Of a DNA stretch of 64,000 nucleotides, positions 42,769-52,200 are shown piece by piece. A program made the translations under genes and the position numbers. Every line of letters starts with the position of its first letter. Position 1 is the stretch's first letter. A model generated the notes under the pieces. It was not told where the DNA came from, made no database searches, and saw only the letters and a program-made list of their open reading frames with translations. This DNA comes from Halobacterium sp. DL1 (lineage in GTDB: Archaea > Halobacteriota > Halobacteria > Halobacteriales > Halobacteriaceae), in assembly GCA_000230955.3 (NCBI GenBank), contig CP007060.1, forward strand, positions 2,548,216 to 2,612,215, given 5' to 3'.

Positions 42769-42858
42769 GTTCACGCTGCGAGCGAACGTAGTGAGCGAGC
42801 AGCGGCCGACGACTGAGGGACGCGAAGCGGACCGAATGAGGAGTGCTTTTGGCCGAGC

Positions 42859-42901
42859 TTTTGCTCTGCGGGCGCGGCGGAGCCGCGCCCGCAGAGCAAA
42901 A
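42859..42901. repeat. Perfect 20-bp hairpin downstream of carS
   Basis: A 20-base arm beginning TTTTGCTCTGCG (42859-42878) is the exact reverse complement of 42882-42901, with only GGA between. It starts 7 bases past the carS stop on the minus strand, so it could end or protect the carS transcript; being symmetrical, it could serve transcription from either side. Confidence 0.6.
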
Positions 42902-42907
42902 GGTCGC

Positions 42908-43453
42908 TTACCAGGGCTCGTCTTTCAGACCCAGCTGGTAGGCGCCGACGTTGGTGCCGACGTGGAGGAGTGGGGTGAGGACGAGAACGGCGGCGATGAC
43001 TTCGAGGGTGAATGTGTCGCCGAACCAGGCGGGGGCGGCGACGGCGGTGAGCGCGAGCGCGACGACGACGAAGTCTAGCTGGTCGACGAGCGGGAAGGCA
43101 GCGCCGCGCTCGCGGCCGGTGCGGCGCTTGACGAAGGAGGCGAGGATGTCGCCGAGCATCGCGCCGGCCGGGAGCGCGACCATCGCGGCGAGCGGGAAGA
43201 CGGGAATCGGGACGCCGAGCCCGTCGGCAGCAGCAGGTTCGAGAGCATTGAGTACGAGGGCGAGCACGACGCCGGCGAGGATGCCCACGAACGTGCCGCG
43301 CCACGTCTTCCCGTCGCCGAGGACGCGGCGTCCGTTCCAGGTGCGGCCGCCGTCGATGGGGCGGCCGCCGCCCGCGAGCACCGCGACGTTGTTCGGGACG
43401 TAGGCGGGGAGCATCGCCCAGAACGCGACGGCGACGGTGGCTGCGAGGTCCAT
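42908..43453 (-). CDS. carS: CDP-archaeol synthase
   Basis: A 181-residue membrane enzyme that activates 2,3-bis-O-geranylgeranylglyceryl phosphate with CTP to give CDP-archaeol, the precursor of archaeal phospholipids. Recognised segments are [38 protein letters not shown] and [25 protein letters not shown], which carry the conserved Asp and basic residues, within about five helices. ATG 43453 gives the family start. Divergent from putA. Confidence 0.92.
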   Translation of the reverse strand: MDLAATVAVAFWAMLPAYVPNNVAVLAGGGRPIDGGRTWNGRRVLGDGKTWRGTFVGILAGVVLALVLNALEPAAADGLGVPIPVFPLAAMVALPAGAMLGDILASFVKRRTGRERGAAFPLVDQLDFVVVALALTAVAAPAWFGDTFTLEVIAAVLVLTPLLHVGTNVGAYQLGLKDEPW

Positions 43454-43509
43454 GCTCGCCGGTGCACGCGGCGGCCGCAAAAACCCGGGGGTTTCGAACA
43501 GACGGGTCG

Positions 43510-43516
43510 TTTAAGG
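43510..43516 (+). promoter_or_regulatory. TATA-like box of the proline dehydrogenase gene
   Basis: GTTTAAG lies 24-30 bases before ATG 43540, supporting that start and a leaderless message. Confidence 0.5.
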
Positions 43517-43539
43517 GAGGGGGAGACACAGACATTGGT

Positions 43540-44379
43540 ATGATACCGCCCATCGCGAGTCAGTTCGTCGCGGGAGAGTCTCCCGCGGCAGCGCTCGACC
43601 ACGTCGACGACCTGAACGACCGGGGGGTGAAGGCCATCCTCAACCTGCTCGGCGAGCACTACGAAGAGCGCCCCCCGGCCGACGAGGACGCGGCAGCGTA
43701 CGAGGACCTCGCCCGGGACATCTCGCGCAGCGACCTGGACGCCTGTATCTCCGTGAAACCCTCGCAGATCGGCCTCGACGTCGGCGACGACGTGTTCGCC
43801 GAGAACTTCGCGGACATCGTCTCAGTGGCCGACGAGCACGACGTGTTCACGTGGGTCGACATGGAGGACCACGAGACGACGGACGCGACGCTGGACGCCT
43901 TCGAGGCGCAGACGACGGAGTACGGCGGGAACGTCGGCATCTGCGTGCAGGCGAATCTCAAGCGCACGGAGGAAGACCTCGAACGGCTCGCCGACCTCCC
44001 CGGGAAGGTGCGCCTCGTGAAGGGCGCGTACGACGAACCGAAATCACTCGCGTACAAGAAGAAAGAGCGCGTCAACGAGGCGTACCGCAGCTACCTGGAG
44101 TACATGTTCCGGGAGTTCGACGACGGCGTCGCGGTGGGCAGCCACGACCCCGAGATGATCTCGCTGGCCCGGGAGCTCCACGACGAGTACGGCACCGACT
44201 ACGAGGTCCAGATGCTGATGGGCGTGCGCGACGACGCGCAGGTCGACCTGTCGGCGGAGGGTGTCGAGGTCTGGCAGTACGTTCCGTACGGCGACAAGTG
44301 GTTCTCGTACTTCTACCGGCGCGCGATGGAGCGCAAGGAGAACATGCTGTTCGCCCTGCGCGCCGTCCTCGGGCGGTAG
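43540..44379 (+). CDS. putA: Proline dehydrogenase
   Basis: A 279-residue TIM-barrel flavoenzyme that oxidises proline to pyrroline-5-carboxylate. Marks include KPSQIGLDVGDD, VDMEDHETTDATLDA, VRLVKGAYDEP and the C-terminal YFYRRAMERKENM motif (conserved RRxxER). It is the monofunctional form, not fused to P5C dehydrogenase; the aldehyde dehydrogenase in this window is elsewhere and not obviously its partner. The TATA-like box supports ATG 43540 over 43462. Confidence 0.93.
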   Translation: MIPPIASQFVAGESPAAALDHVDDLNDRGVKAILNLLGEHYEERPPADEDAAAYEDLARDISRSDLDACISVKPSQIGLDVGDDVFAENFADIVSVADEHDVFTWVDMEDHETTDATLDAFEAQTTEYGGNVGICVQANLKRTEEDLERLADLPGKVRLVKGAYDEPKSLAYKKKERVNEAYRSYLEYMFREFDDGVAVGSHDPEMISLARELHDEYGTDYEVQMLMGVRDDAQVDLSAEGVEVWQYVPYGDKWFSYFYRRAMERKENMLFALRAVLGR

Positions 44380-44429
44380 CGCCGCCCAACCTCGCAATCA
44401 CTTTACGTCCTGCCTCTATGGGTTCGGGT

Positions 44430-45029
44430 ATGACCTCCTGGAAACGGGACTTCGCGAGCGGTCTCGTCGTCCTCGTGCCGATTCTGGTCACGGCCTACGT
44501 CATCTACTGGCTGTTCGGCATCATCGCGGGGTTCGCTGGCATCGCGACGTCCATCGACGACCCGGTGACCGCGGTGGGGCTGACGCTGCTGGTGTTCGTC
44601 TTGCTGGTGTTCTCGGTGGGCTATCTGATGCGGACGGCCGTCGGGAGCATCGTCGAGGGCATCATCGACGACCTGATGAACCGGCTGCCGATTCTTCGCA
44701 TCGTCTACAACGCGTCGAAGATGGCCGTCGAGACGGTTCTCTCCGGCGGTACGGGCGAGTTCCAGAAGCCCGTGAAGATCTCGCCGTGGCAGGGGATGCG
44801 GATGACGGCGTTCAAGACCGGGAAGACGACAGACGACGGCCGCGAGGTGGTGTTCATGCCGACCTCCCCGAACATCACCACGGGCTTCGTCATCGAGGTC
44901 GACCCTGACGACATCGTCGAGACCGGCGAGAGCGTCGAAGACGCGCTGACGCGCGTGTTGAGCGCGGGCTTCGGGGAGAACGAGAAGAAGAAGCAGAGCG
45001 TCGAGCAGTTCGTCGGGGACGACGAGTAG
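44430..45029 (+). CDS. DUF502 family membrane protein
   Basis: A 199-residue protein with two N-terminal membrane helices (about residues 9-30 and 45-65) and a soluble C-terminal domain with RLPILRIVYNASKMAVE, PTSPNITTGFVIEV and a charged tail. This is the pattern of DUF502. Function is unknown. The ATG at 44430 is favoured over 44418 because it gives the family start MTSWKRDFASG and lies 24-30 bases after CTTTACG. Confidence 0.9.
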   Translation: MTSWKRDFASGLVVLVPILVTAYVIYWLFGIIAGFAGIATSIDDPVTAVGLTLLVFVLLVFSVGYLMRTAVGSIVEGIIDDLMNRLPILRIVYNASKMAVETVLSGGTGEFQKPVKISPWQGMRMTAFKTGKTTDDGREVVFMPTSPNITTGFVIEVDPDDIVETGESVEDALTRVLSAGFGENEKKKQSVEQFVGDDE

Positions 45030-45119
45030 CGATTCCGGCGGTCGGCCGTCGGCGGTGTCTGTTCTTCGTTCGAGCGCAGAAGGAGAGTCGTCGGGTCGTT
45101 CAGCGTTCGGTCGGCGGTT

Positions 45120-46046
45120 TCAGACGTAGTGGAACCACTCCTCGCGCTCGCCGGCTTCGACGAGGTCGAAGAACGCAGTCTGGAGTTCCTCGGTGACGGG
45201 GCCGCGGCCGCCGTCGCCGATCTCGACGTTGTCGACCTTGCGGATGGGGGTGACCTCGGCGGCGCTGCCGGTGAAGAACAGTTCGTCGGCGGTGTTGAGT
45301 TCGCCCCGGGAGATGGAGACGTTGTCGTGGACGGTGTAGCCGCGCTCCTCGGCCAGCGTAATGACCGTCTCGCGGGTGATGCCGTCGAGGATGCTCTCGG
45401 AGAGGCCGGGCGTGTACAGTTCGCCGTCCCGGACGAGGAAGAGGTTCTCGCCGGGACCCTCCGCGACGTTGCCCTCCTTGTTCAGGACGATGGCCTCGAC
45501 GAAGCCGTTGCGGCGGGCTTCCTCGCCAGCGAGCATGGAGTTGACGTAGAGACCGGTGGTCTTGGCGTTCGTCGGGATCTGGCTGGAGGAGTGCTTGCGC
45601 CACGAGGAGACCATCACCTCGACGCCGTTCTGGAGGGCGTCCTCGCCGAGGTAGGCGCCCCACGGCCACGCCGCGATGGTGACGTCTGTCGGGCAGTCGC
45701 CCGGGGAGACGCCCAGCGTGTCGTAGCCGTAGTAGGCCAGCGGGCGGATGTAACAGGACGCGAGGTCCTGGCGGTCGAGCAGTTCGGTCACCGCCTCGGT
45801 GAGCTCCTCGGGCGTGTACTCGATTTCGAGGTCGTAGGGCTTGCAGGAGTTGTAGAGGCGTTCGAGGTGCTCCTCCCAGCGGAAGATGGCGGGGCCGTTG
45901 TCCGTGTCGTAGGCGCGGACGCCCTCGAAGACGCCGCTGCCGTAGTGGAGGGCGTGCGTGAGGACGTGGACTTTCGCCTCGTCCCAGTCCACGAACTCAC
46001 CGTTCATCCAGATCGTGTCAACGTCCATCTCGTCGAATCCGCTCAT
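45120..46046 (-). CDS. ilvE: Branched-chain amino acid aminotransferase
   Basis: A 308-residue fold-type IV PLP aminotransferase that exchanges amino groups between glutamate and branched 2-oxo acids. The catalytic Lys162 is in NAKTTGLYVNS, GSGVFEGVRAY near residue 38 is the substrate loop, and EGPGENLFLVRDG binds the PLP phosphate. ATG 46046 is chosen over an upstream frame. The MNGEFVDWDEAKV start is typical. It is divergent from the NhaC gene. Confidence 0.95.
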   Translation of the reverse strand: MSGFDEMDVDTIWMNGEFVDWDEAKVHVLTHALHYGSGVFEGVRAYDTDNGPAIFRWEEHLERLYNSCKPYDLEIEYTPEELTEAVTELLDRQDLASCYIRPLAYYGYDTLGVSPGDCPTDVTIAAWPWGAYLGEDALQNGVEVMVSSWRKHSSSQIPTNAKTTGLYVNSMLAGEEARRNGFVEAIVLNKEGNVAEGPGENLFLVRDGELYTPGLSESILDGITRETVITLAEERGYTVHDNVSISRGELNTADELFFTGSAAEVTPIRKVDNVEIGDGGRGPVTEELQTAFFDLVEAGEREEWFHYV

Positions 46047-46188
46047 ACTCGCCGGAACGGCTCGCCGTATCATAAAACCACGAGTGACGCTCCCCGCGGC
46101 GTTTGCTGGTTTCTCCAACACGCGGCAGAAATGCCCGATGATAATCTAACCAACGTCCTTAATTACTGGAGTGAATTAGGCCGCGTCG

Positions 46189-47637
46189 ATGAGCGAGTTC
46201 ACGCCACTCACCTACGACGACATCGACGAGGCCCTCCGGCCGAGCCTGCGCGAGGCGCTCGTGCCCGTCCTCGCCGTCGTCGTCTTCCTCGGCGTCGGCT
46301 CGGGCTACCTGGAGCTCGCGCCGCACGCACCGCTGCTGTGGAGCATCGTCTTCGCGGGACTGTTCGCCCGCTACCGCCTCGGCTACGACTGGGAGGGCGT
46401 CTACGACGCCGCGGCCGCCGGCCTCCGCATGGGCCTGCAGGCCATCCTCATCCTATTCGTGATCTACGGGCTCATCGCCACGTGGACCAGCGCGGGCACC
46501 ATCCCCGGGCTGATGTACTACGGACTGGACGCGCTGTCGCCGACCGTCTTCCTGCCCGTCACCGCCGTCCTCGCGGGTGTCGTCGCGTTCGCCATCGGCT
46601 CCTCGTGGACCACCGTGGGGACCCTCGGCGTCGCGTTCATCGGCATCGGCAACGGCCTCGGCGTCTCCCCCGCGATGACCGCGGGCGCCATCGTCTCCGG
46701 CGCGTACGCCGGCGACAAGCAGAGCCCGCTGTCGGACACCACCAACCTCGCGGCCGCCGTCACCAACACGAACCTCTACGACCACATCAACGCGATGCGG
46801 ACCGGCACCGCCATCGCCTTCGGGCTCTCGGTGCTCGCCTACGCCGTCCTCGGCGTGTTCGTCGTGAGCGACGCGGGCGCGAACGTCGCCACCATCAGCG
46901 GCCCGCTGGCGGAGTCCTACGCGCTCGGCGCCGTCGTCTTCCTGCCGCTAGTCGTCACGTTCGGCCTCGCGGTCCGCGGCTACCCGCCGCTGCCCTCCCT
47001 CGTCGCCGGCGTCTTCGCGGGCGCGTTCACGACGATAGTCGCACAGGGCGCGTCGTTCACGAAGGCGTGGGACGTCTTCCTCAACGGCACCAGCCCCGCG
47101 ACGGGGAGCGAACTCGTCGACGGCCTGCTGACGACGGGCGGCATCGCCGGGTCCGCCTGGACCATCGCCGTCGTCGTCGCCGCGCTCGCCCTCGGCGGCA
47201 TCCTCGAGCGCACCGGCATCCTCGCTACGCTCGCCCACCACCTCACGGCCGCCGTCTGGTCGCCCGGGTCGCTGGTCGCGGGCACCGGCGTCTCCGCGAT
47301 GGTGACCAACGCGTTCTCCGCCCAACAGTACATGAGCATCGTGGTCCCGGGGATGAGCCTCCGGAACCTCTACGAGGAGTACGGTCTCGAGGAGCGTGAC
47401 CTCTCGCGGGCCGTCGAGGCCGCCGGCACGCCCACCGGGCCGCTGTTCCCGTGGCACGCCGGCGCCGTCTACATGGCGGGCGTCCTCGGGCCCGCGTTCG
47501 CGACGTCGTGGGACTTCGCGCTCTACTACTTCTTCGGGTTCCTCTCACCGCTCGTGCTGTTCGCGATGGCGCTGACCGGCCACGGCTACAGCCAGACTCG
47601 CGCGGAGGCCGACCCCGCGGCGCCCGCCGACGACTGA
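46189..47637 (+). CDS. Na+/H+ antiporter, NhaC family
   Basis: A 482-residue membrane protein with about eleven to twelve helices. The conserved GSSWTTVGTLGVA and GAYAGDKQSPLSDTTNLA segments, and the later GTGVSAMVTNAFSAQQYMS, are those of NhaC-type antiporters; the Asp and Ser/Thr in SDTTN region are presumed ion-binding. It would expel sodium in exchange for protons, consistent with a salt-loving host. TATA-like CTTAATTA (46159-46166) lies about 23-30 bases upstream. Confidence 0.93.
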   Translation: MSEFTPLTYDDIDEALRPSLREALVPVLAVVVFLGVGSGYLELAPHAPLLWSIVFAGLFARYRLGYDWEGVYDAAAAGLRMGLQAILILFVIYGLIATWTSAGTIPGLMYYGLDALSPTVFLPVTAVLAGVVAFAIGSSWTTVGTLGVAFIGIGNGLGVSPAMTAGAIVSGAYAGDKQSPLSDTTNLAAAVTNTNLYDHINAMRTGTAIAFGLSVLAYAVLGVFVVSDAGANVATISGPLAESYALGAVVFLPLVVTFGLAVRGYPPLPSLVAGVFAGAFTTIVAQGASFTKAWDVFLNGTSPATGSELVDGLLTTGGIAGSAWTIAVVVAALALGGILERTGILATLAHHLTAAVWSPGSLVAGTGVSAMVTNAFSAQQYMSIVVPGMSLRNLYEEYGLEERDLSRAVEAAGTPTGPLFPWHAGAVYMAGVLGPAFATSWDFALYYFFGFLSPLVLFAMALTGHGYSQTRAEADPAAPADD

Positions 47638-47641
47638 CGCG

Positions 47642-47914
47642 CTACGGCGCCGCGAACAGTTTCCCGTTGCCGTCGGCTCTGAGGTGGACGCGGAGTCCAG
47701 CGAAGGAGAACTCGATGTAGGCGTTCTGTTCGGGGCGCGAGTCGAACAGCGCGTCCAGCGCGTCGGGTTCGACAGCCGTGTACAGCGGCTCCATCGACGT
47801 CGGGTCCCGGCCCCTGTAGGCAGCCACGGCCCGGACGACGGCCGCACTCGCCGACTCGTCGTCGTCCCACGTGAACGTCTGGAGGGGCGTGCGCTGCGAG
47901 TCGTCCTGCAACAT
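47642..47914 (-). CDS. Stand-alone HalOD1 output-domain protein
   Basis: A 90-residue protein that is almost entirely one HalOD1 domain (SAAVVRAVAAYRGRDPTSMEPLYTAVEPDALDALF ... IEFSFAGLRVHLRADG). It is the third HalOD1 protein in the window. It converges on NhaC with a 4-base gap and shares strand with the bacterio-opsin-activator-like regulator beyond. Confidence 0.8.
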   Translation of the reverse strand: MLQDDSQRTPLQTFTWDDDESASAAVVRAVAAYRGRDPTSMEPLYTAVEPDALDALFDSRPEQNAYIEFSFAGLRVHLRADGNGKLFAAP

Positions 47915-47971
47915 GATAGCAGAGTACGCACGGACCCTGCCAATAGCTAGTGGTTCCCTCGAGAAGGGAGT

Positions 47972-48640
47972 TTAAGTGGGGCCGTTCGAATCGCCCCGCG
48001 TCGTCGGGTCGAGCAGGGAACTGGTGACGAGGTTCCGGGTCCCGCGACGGAGCCGGTTGGAGACGGCCCGGCCGCTGATGCCGAAGTGGTCCCCGAGTTC
48101 CGCCTGCGTGACTTGCCGGGGTTCGTCGAAGTAGCCGCGCTGGTAGGCGAGGAGCAGCGTCCGGCGCTGCTCCGGTGTCAGCAGACGGTCGTCGCCCAGG
48201 AGCTCCGCGAAGCCGTAGATGCGGCCTATCTCGACGTCGACGCCCTGGTCGGTGAGCAGCTGCCGGAACGCGCCGAGATCGTCGCGGCTCCCGCCCCGCA
48301 CCTGGAACGTCCAGCCGTCGGCGGTCCCGGTGGCGTCGAGGATGGTCACCCGCAGGTCAGACATCCCCTGGACGACCACCGCCTCGGACGCCCACTCCGC
48401 GCGGAACAGCGCGCCCGACTCGACCTCGGTGAGTATCTCGACGGCTGCGACCCCTTCCTCCGCCTGGAACCGCTCGCGGAACCGCTGCGGGTCGGCGTCG
48501 ACTACCCAGAAGAACGGGAGCGCGGCGTCGCCCATCGGAACCAGTCGTTCGAGTTCGATCGTCGCCTCTGGGAGGGACTCGAGGGTCTCCCCGCCGGGTA
48601 TCGCCCGGGGCGGGAGACTGAACTCCGCGACGATGCTCAT
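47972..48640 (-). CDS. Bacterio-opsin activator-like HTH_10 regulator
   Basis: A 222-residue regulator. The first 150 residues form a BAT-like sensor domain (SIVAEFSLPPRAIPGGETLE; IELERLVPMGDAALPFFWV), and the C-terminal HTH_10 domain runs about 155-210 (LTPEQRRTLLLAYQRGYFDEPRQVTQAELGDHFGISGRAVSNRLRRG). This family regulates genes such as bop in haloarchaea; targets here are unknown. It lies downstream of a frameshifted DUF7344 gene on the same strand; the pair probably formed a regulatory unit. Confidence 0.92.
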   Translation of the reverse strand: MSIVAEFSLPPRAIPGGETLESLPEATIELERLVPMGDAALPFFWVVDADPQRFRERFQAEEGVAAVEILTEVESGALFRAEWASEAVVVQGMSDLRVTILDATGTADGWTFQVRGGSRDDLGAFRQLLTDQGVDVEIGRIYGFAELLGDDRLLTPEQRRTLLLAYQRGYFDEPRQVTQAELGDHFGISGRAVSNRLRRGTRNLVTSSLLDPTTRGDSNGPT

Positions 48641-48715
48641 CGGGAGCGCTGTGCCGACGCCCCCGTCCGGGTGGCCGTCTCGGCGAGCGGTCGTGGACGA
48701 GCGGGCGGCGCCCGA

Positions 48716-49047
48716 CTACTGGACCGCAACGCGATGGCTGTCCGGGTCGTAGTCGAGGACGCCCACGTCTTCGAGCACGGGGAGGTGGACGTGGTGGAGC
48801 GACACCGCCACCTGCTTCCGTGCCGGCGGGTCCTCGCCCGGGCCGGCGAGTCCTCGCCCGGGCCGGCGAGTTCCCGTTCGAGGACCGCCGTCGTCAGTTC
48901 CTCGAGGGTCAGTTCGTCGGTCTGCTCGGGGAGGACGTCGAGGACGACCTGCCGCCGCTCGTTGGCCAGCAGTCGGTGACGTTCGCTCTCCGTGAGTTCG
49001 GTGTCATCCCCTCGTTCCAGCCCGTGTTCCAGTTGTGCCTTGCTCAT
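48716..49047 (-). pseudogene. DUF7344-type winged-helix protein, frameshifted by a 20-bp tandem duplication
   Basis: The first half of this gene reads as a normal DUF7344-type wHTH (ESERHRLLANERRQVVLDVLPEQTDELTLEELTTAVLERELAGPGED). Two exact copies of a 20-base unit then occur (48831-48850 and 48851-48870). As written, the frame runs on into unrelated residues to 48637. With a single copy, translation continues as PPARKQVAVSLHHVHLPVLEDVGVLDYDPDSHRVAVQ and stops at TAG 48716-48718, giving a 103-residue protein that fits the family well. The repaired frame is therefore very probably the true gene. The shift may be a recent mutation, phase variation or an assembly error. Confidence 0.8.
48831..48870. 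repeat. 20-bp tandem duplication in the DUF7344 gene
   Basis: The unit TCCTCGCCCGGGCCGGCGAG occurs twice head to tail without any mismatch. Twenty bases is not a multiple of three, so it shifts the frame. Each copy contains the palindromic core CTCGCCCGGGCCGGCGAG-like GC stretch that could promote polymerase slippage. Confidence 0.9.
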
Positions 49048-49298
49048 TGTAGGTGTTCACGGCACCCAGCCGTGAGTTCGTGTATCGATAGAGGGGTCGT
49101 TCCCGGGTAAGGATTGACCATAAGCAATTAGGCTGCCGTTTCGCCGTCTCCTCGGCGTCGTGGCGGTGATTTGACAGCCACGTGGTACTGATTGGTTACC
49201 AGTAGATTTCGACGTGGACAGGATTGATTGCAGCGTTCCCGGACTGTTACTTCCGTCCACGGAGGCTTAATTAGGTATGCGTTCTACAGGGGAAACTA
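49048..49298. other. Intergenic region between the DUF7344 gene and the large sensor-regulator
   Basis: About 250 bases with no supported gene. A TATA-like TTAATTAG (about 49267-49274) lies 25-32 bases before the ATG at 49299. Confidence 0.4.
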
Positions 49299-52200
49299 AT
49301 GGCCAGTGGTACACTGAGTGATGGGCTGCGTGAGGCGCTCGCAGTCTTCGAGACGGTCGACGGCACGGGTGAGCCGTTGACCACGAACGAGGTGGCCGAG
49401 GAGTTACCCATCTCCCGTCGGAGCACGTACGCCCGTCTGGAGCGCCTCGCCGACGACGGGTACCTGCAGACGAAGAAGGTCGGGAGCAGGGGCCGCGTCT
49501 GGTGGCAGCCAACGGCGGCCACGAGACCCGGAACGGCGGCCGAGAGCGGCGTCGAACTGGCGCGGCTCATCGACAACACCCCGGGGATGGTCTACCGGTG
49601 TCTACACGAGTCCGGGCAGCCGATGACGTTCGTCAGCGACGCCTGCAGCGACATCACCGGCTACGACGCCGCCGCCCTCGAGTCCGGCGACGTGAGCTGG
49701 ACGGACGACGTCGTCCACCCGGACGACCGGGCGGACGTCCGCGAGGACGTCGCCGCGCAGTTGCGCGAGGACGACGAGTTCACGGTCCGGTACCGCGTCC
49801 AGACCGCCGACGGCGAGGTCCGGTGGGTGGCCGAACACGGGACCCTCGTCGACGACGACGGCCGTGGGTTCCTCGAGGGGGTCGTGACCGACGTCACCGA
49901 ACAACAGACGGCCGAGCGGGAACTCGACGAGCGGACGCGCGAGCTCCGGGAGGAGACGGCGTTCGTCGAAACCATCCTCGACAACCAGCGGGACATCGTC
50001 TACGCGGTGGACACCGACGGGCGGCTCACGCGCTGGAACGACCGGCTCGTGGAGGTAACCGGCTACGACGACGAGGCGGTGGCGGGGATGCAGGCCAGGG
50101 AGCTCCTCGCCGACGAGGCAACTCGGCGGGTCGAGAACGCTATCGAGGCCGCCGTCGAAGAACGGGAGAGCGTGACCCTCGAACTGCGACTCGTGACCGC
50201 CGACGGCACGGAGATACCGTACGAGTTCACCAGCAACCCGATTCTGGACGACGGGAAGGTCGTGGGCATCGTGGGCGTCGGCCGTGACATCACGGCGCGC
50301 AAGGAGAAGCAGCGACAGCTCACCCGCCACCGCGACGACCTGGAGAGCGAACTCGAGGAGATATACGGCCGCATCACGGACGCGTTCTTCGCGCTCGACG
50401 AGGACTGGACGTTCACGCACTTCAACGAGCGCGCCCAGGAACTCGTCGACCCGGACGGCGACGGCCTCGAAGGCGAGAACATCTGGGAGTCGTTCCCGGA
50501 CGCGGTCGACTCGCGGTTCGAGGCAGAGTACCGGACGGCGATGGAGAGCCAGGAGCCGACCACGTTCGAGGCGTACTACCCCGAGCCGCTGGACGCGTGG
50601 TTCGAGGTCCACGCCTACCCCTCGGAGACCGGACTGTCGGTGTACTTCCGTGACGTCACCGACCGGAAGGAACACGAGCAGGAGCTCGAACTGCACAAGA
50701 CCATCGTCGAGACCATCGACGACGGCGTCTACGTCCTCGACGGTGACTTCTGCTTCTCGCAGGTGAACGACGCCTACGTCGAGATGACCGGCTACAGCCG
50801 CGAAGAACTGCTCGGCTCGCACTGCTCGCTCGTCGTCGACGAGGCGGTGCTCGAGCAGTCCGCCGAGGACCTCGAGCAGATTCTGGAAGAGGAGACGGGG
50901 AGTGCGACCATCGAGGCCGACCTCAACCGCGCAGACGGCAGCCGTCTACCCGCCGAGAGCCGGTTCACCGCGCTGCCGACCGTGGGCGAGGAGCCGGCGC
51001 GGAAGGTCGGCGTCGTCCGCGACATCAGCGAGCGGCGGGAGCGCGAGCGCGCACTCGAGGAGTCCGAGCGCCGCTACCGCACCATCGCGGAGTATTTCCC
51101 GAACGGCATCGTGGCCCTCTTCGACGACGATTTCACCTACACGCTCGCCGCCGGACAGGGGTTCGCCGACCTCCCCGTCGACCCCGAGGACGTCGAAGGC
51201 CGGAGCGTCCGCGAAGCGTGGGGCGACGAGACCGCCGACGAACTCGAACCCGTCTTCGAGGCCGCACTCGACGGCGAGGAGCGGTCGGTCGAACTCTCGT
51301 ACGCGGACGCGGAGTGGGTGGTCCGCGGGGTACCTATCACCGACGAGCGCGGCGACGTGTTCGCGGGGATGACGACGGCCCAGAACATCACCGAACGCAA
51401 GGAGCGCGAGGACGAACTGGTCCGGCAGCGCGAACAGCTGTCCGCGCTCAACGACATCAACCAGGTCGTCCAGGAGATAACGGAGGCGGTCATCGAGCAG
51501 TCAACGCGCGAGCAGATCGAGCAGACGGTCTGCGAGCGCCTCGCGGCCGCGGACTCCTACCGGTTCGCCTGGATAGGGGACGTGGAACCGAACTCCCGAA
51601 CCGTCGACCCACGCGCCAGCGCGGGCACGGACGGCTACCTCGACGACGTCACCATCTCGGTGAACCCGGACGACGAGCACAGCGAGGGACCGACCGGCAG
51701 AGCCCTCCGCACGGGGAAGATGCAGACCTCCCAGGACGTCCAGCACGACGCGGAGTACGCGCCGTGGCGCGACGTCGCGGAGACGTACGACTTCCACTCC
51801 TCGGCCGCGATACCCATCACCCACCAGGGCACGGTGTTCGGCGTGCTGAACGTCTACGCCGACCGCCCGCACGCCTTCAAGGGCCGGGAGCGGGCGGTCA
51901 TCGGCCAACTGGGCGAGATCGTCGGCCACGCAATCGCGGCGGTCGAGCGCAAGCGCGCGCTGATGAGCGACGAGGTCGTCGAACTCCGGTTCCACATCCC
52001 GGCGCTCTTCGAGGCGCTCGACACCGACACCACCGCCGACGGCCGGTTCACCATCGAGGAGACCGTCCCGATAACCGACGCGGAGTACCTCGTCTACGGC
52101 CACGCCACCCAGAACGCCGTCGAGAACCTGGAGGCCATCGTGGACGCCGTCGACCACTGGAAGGACGTGCGGTTCCGCGACACCGGCGGAGACGGGGTGG

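Noticed and set aside
45129-47399. 756-codon plus-strand frame
   Set aside because: It is antisense to ilvE for its first half and out of frame with the NhaC gene for the rest; both real genes have clear family motifs.
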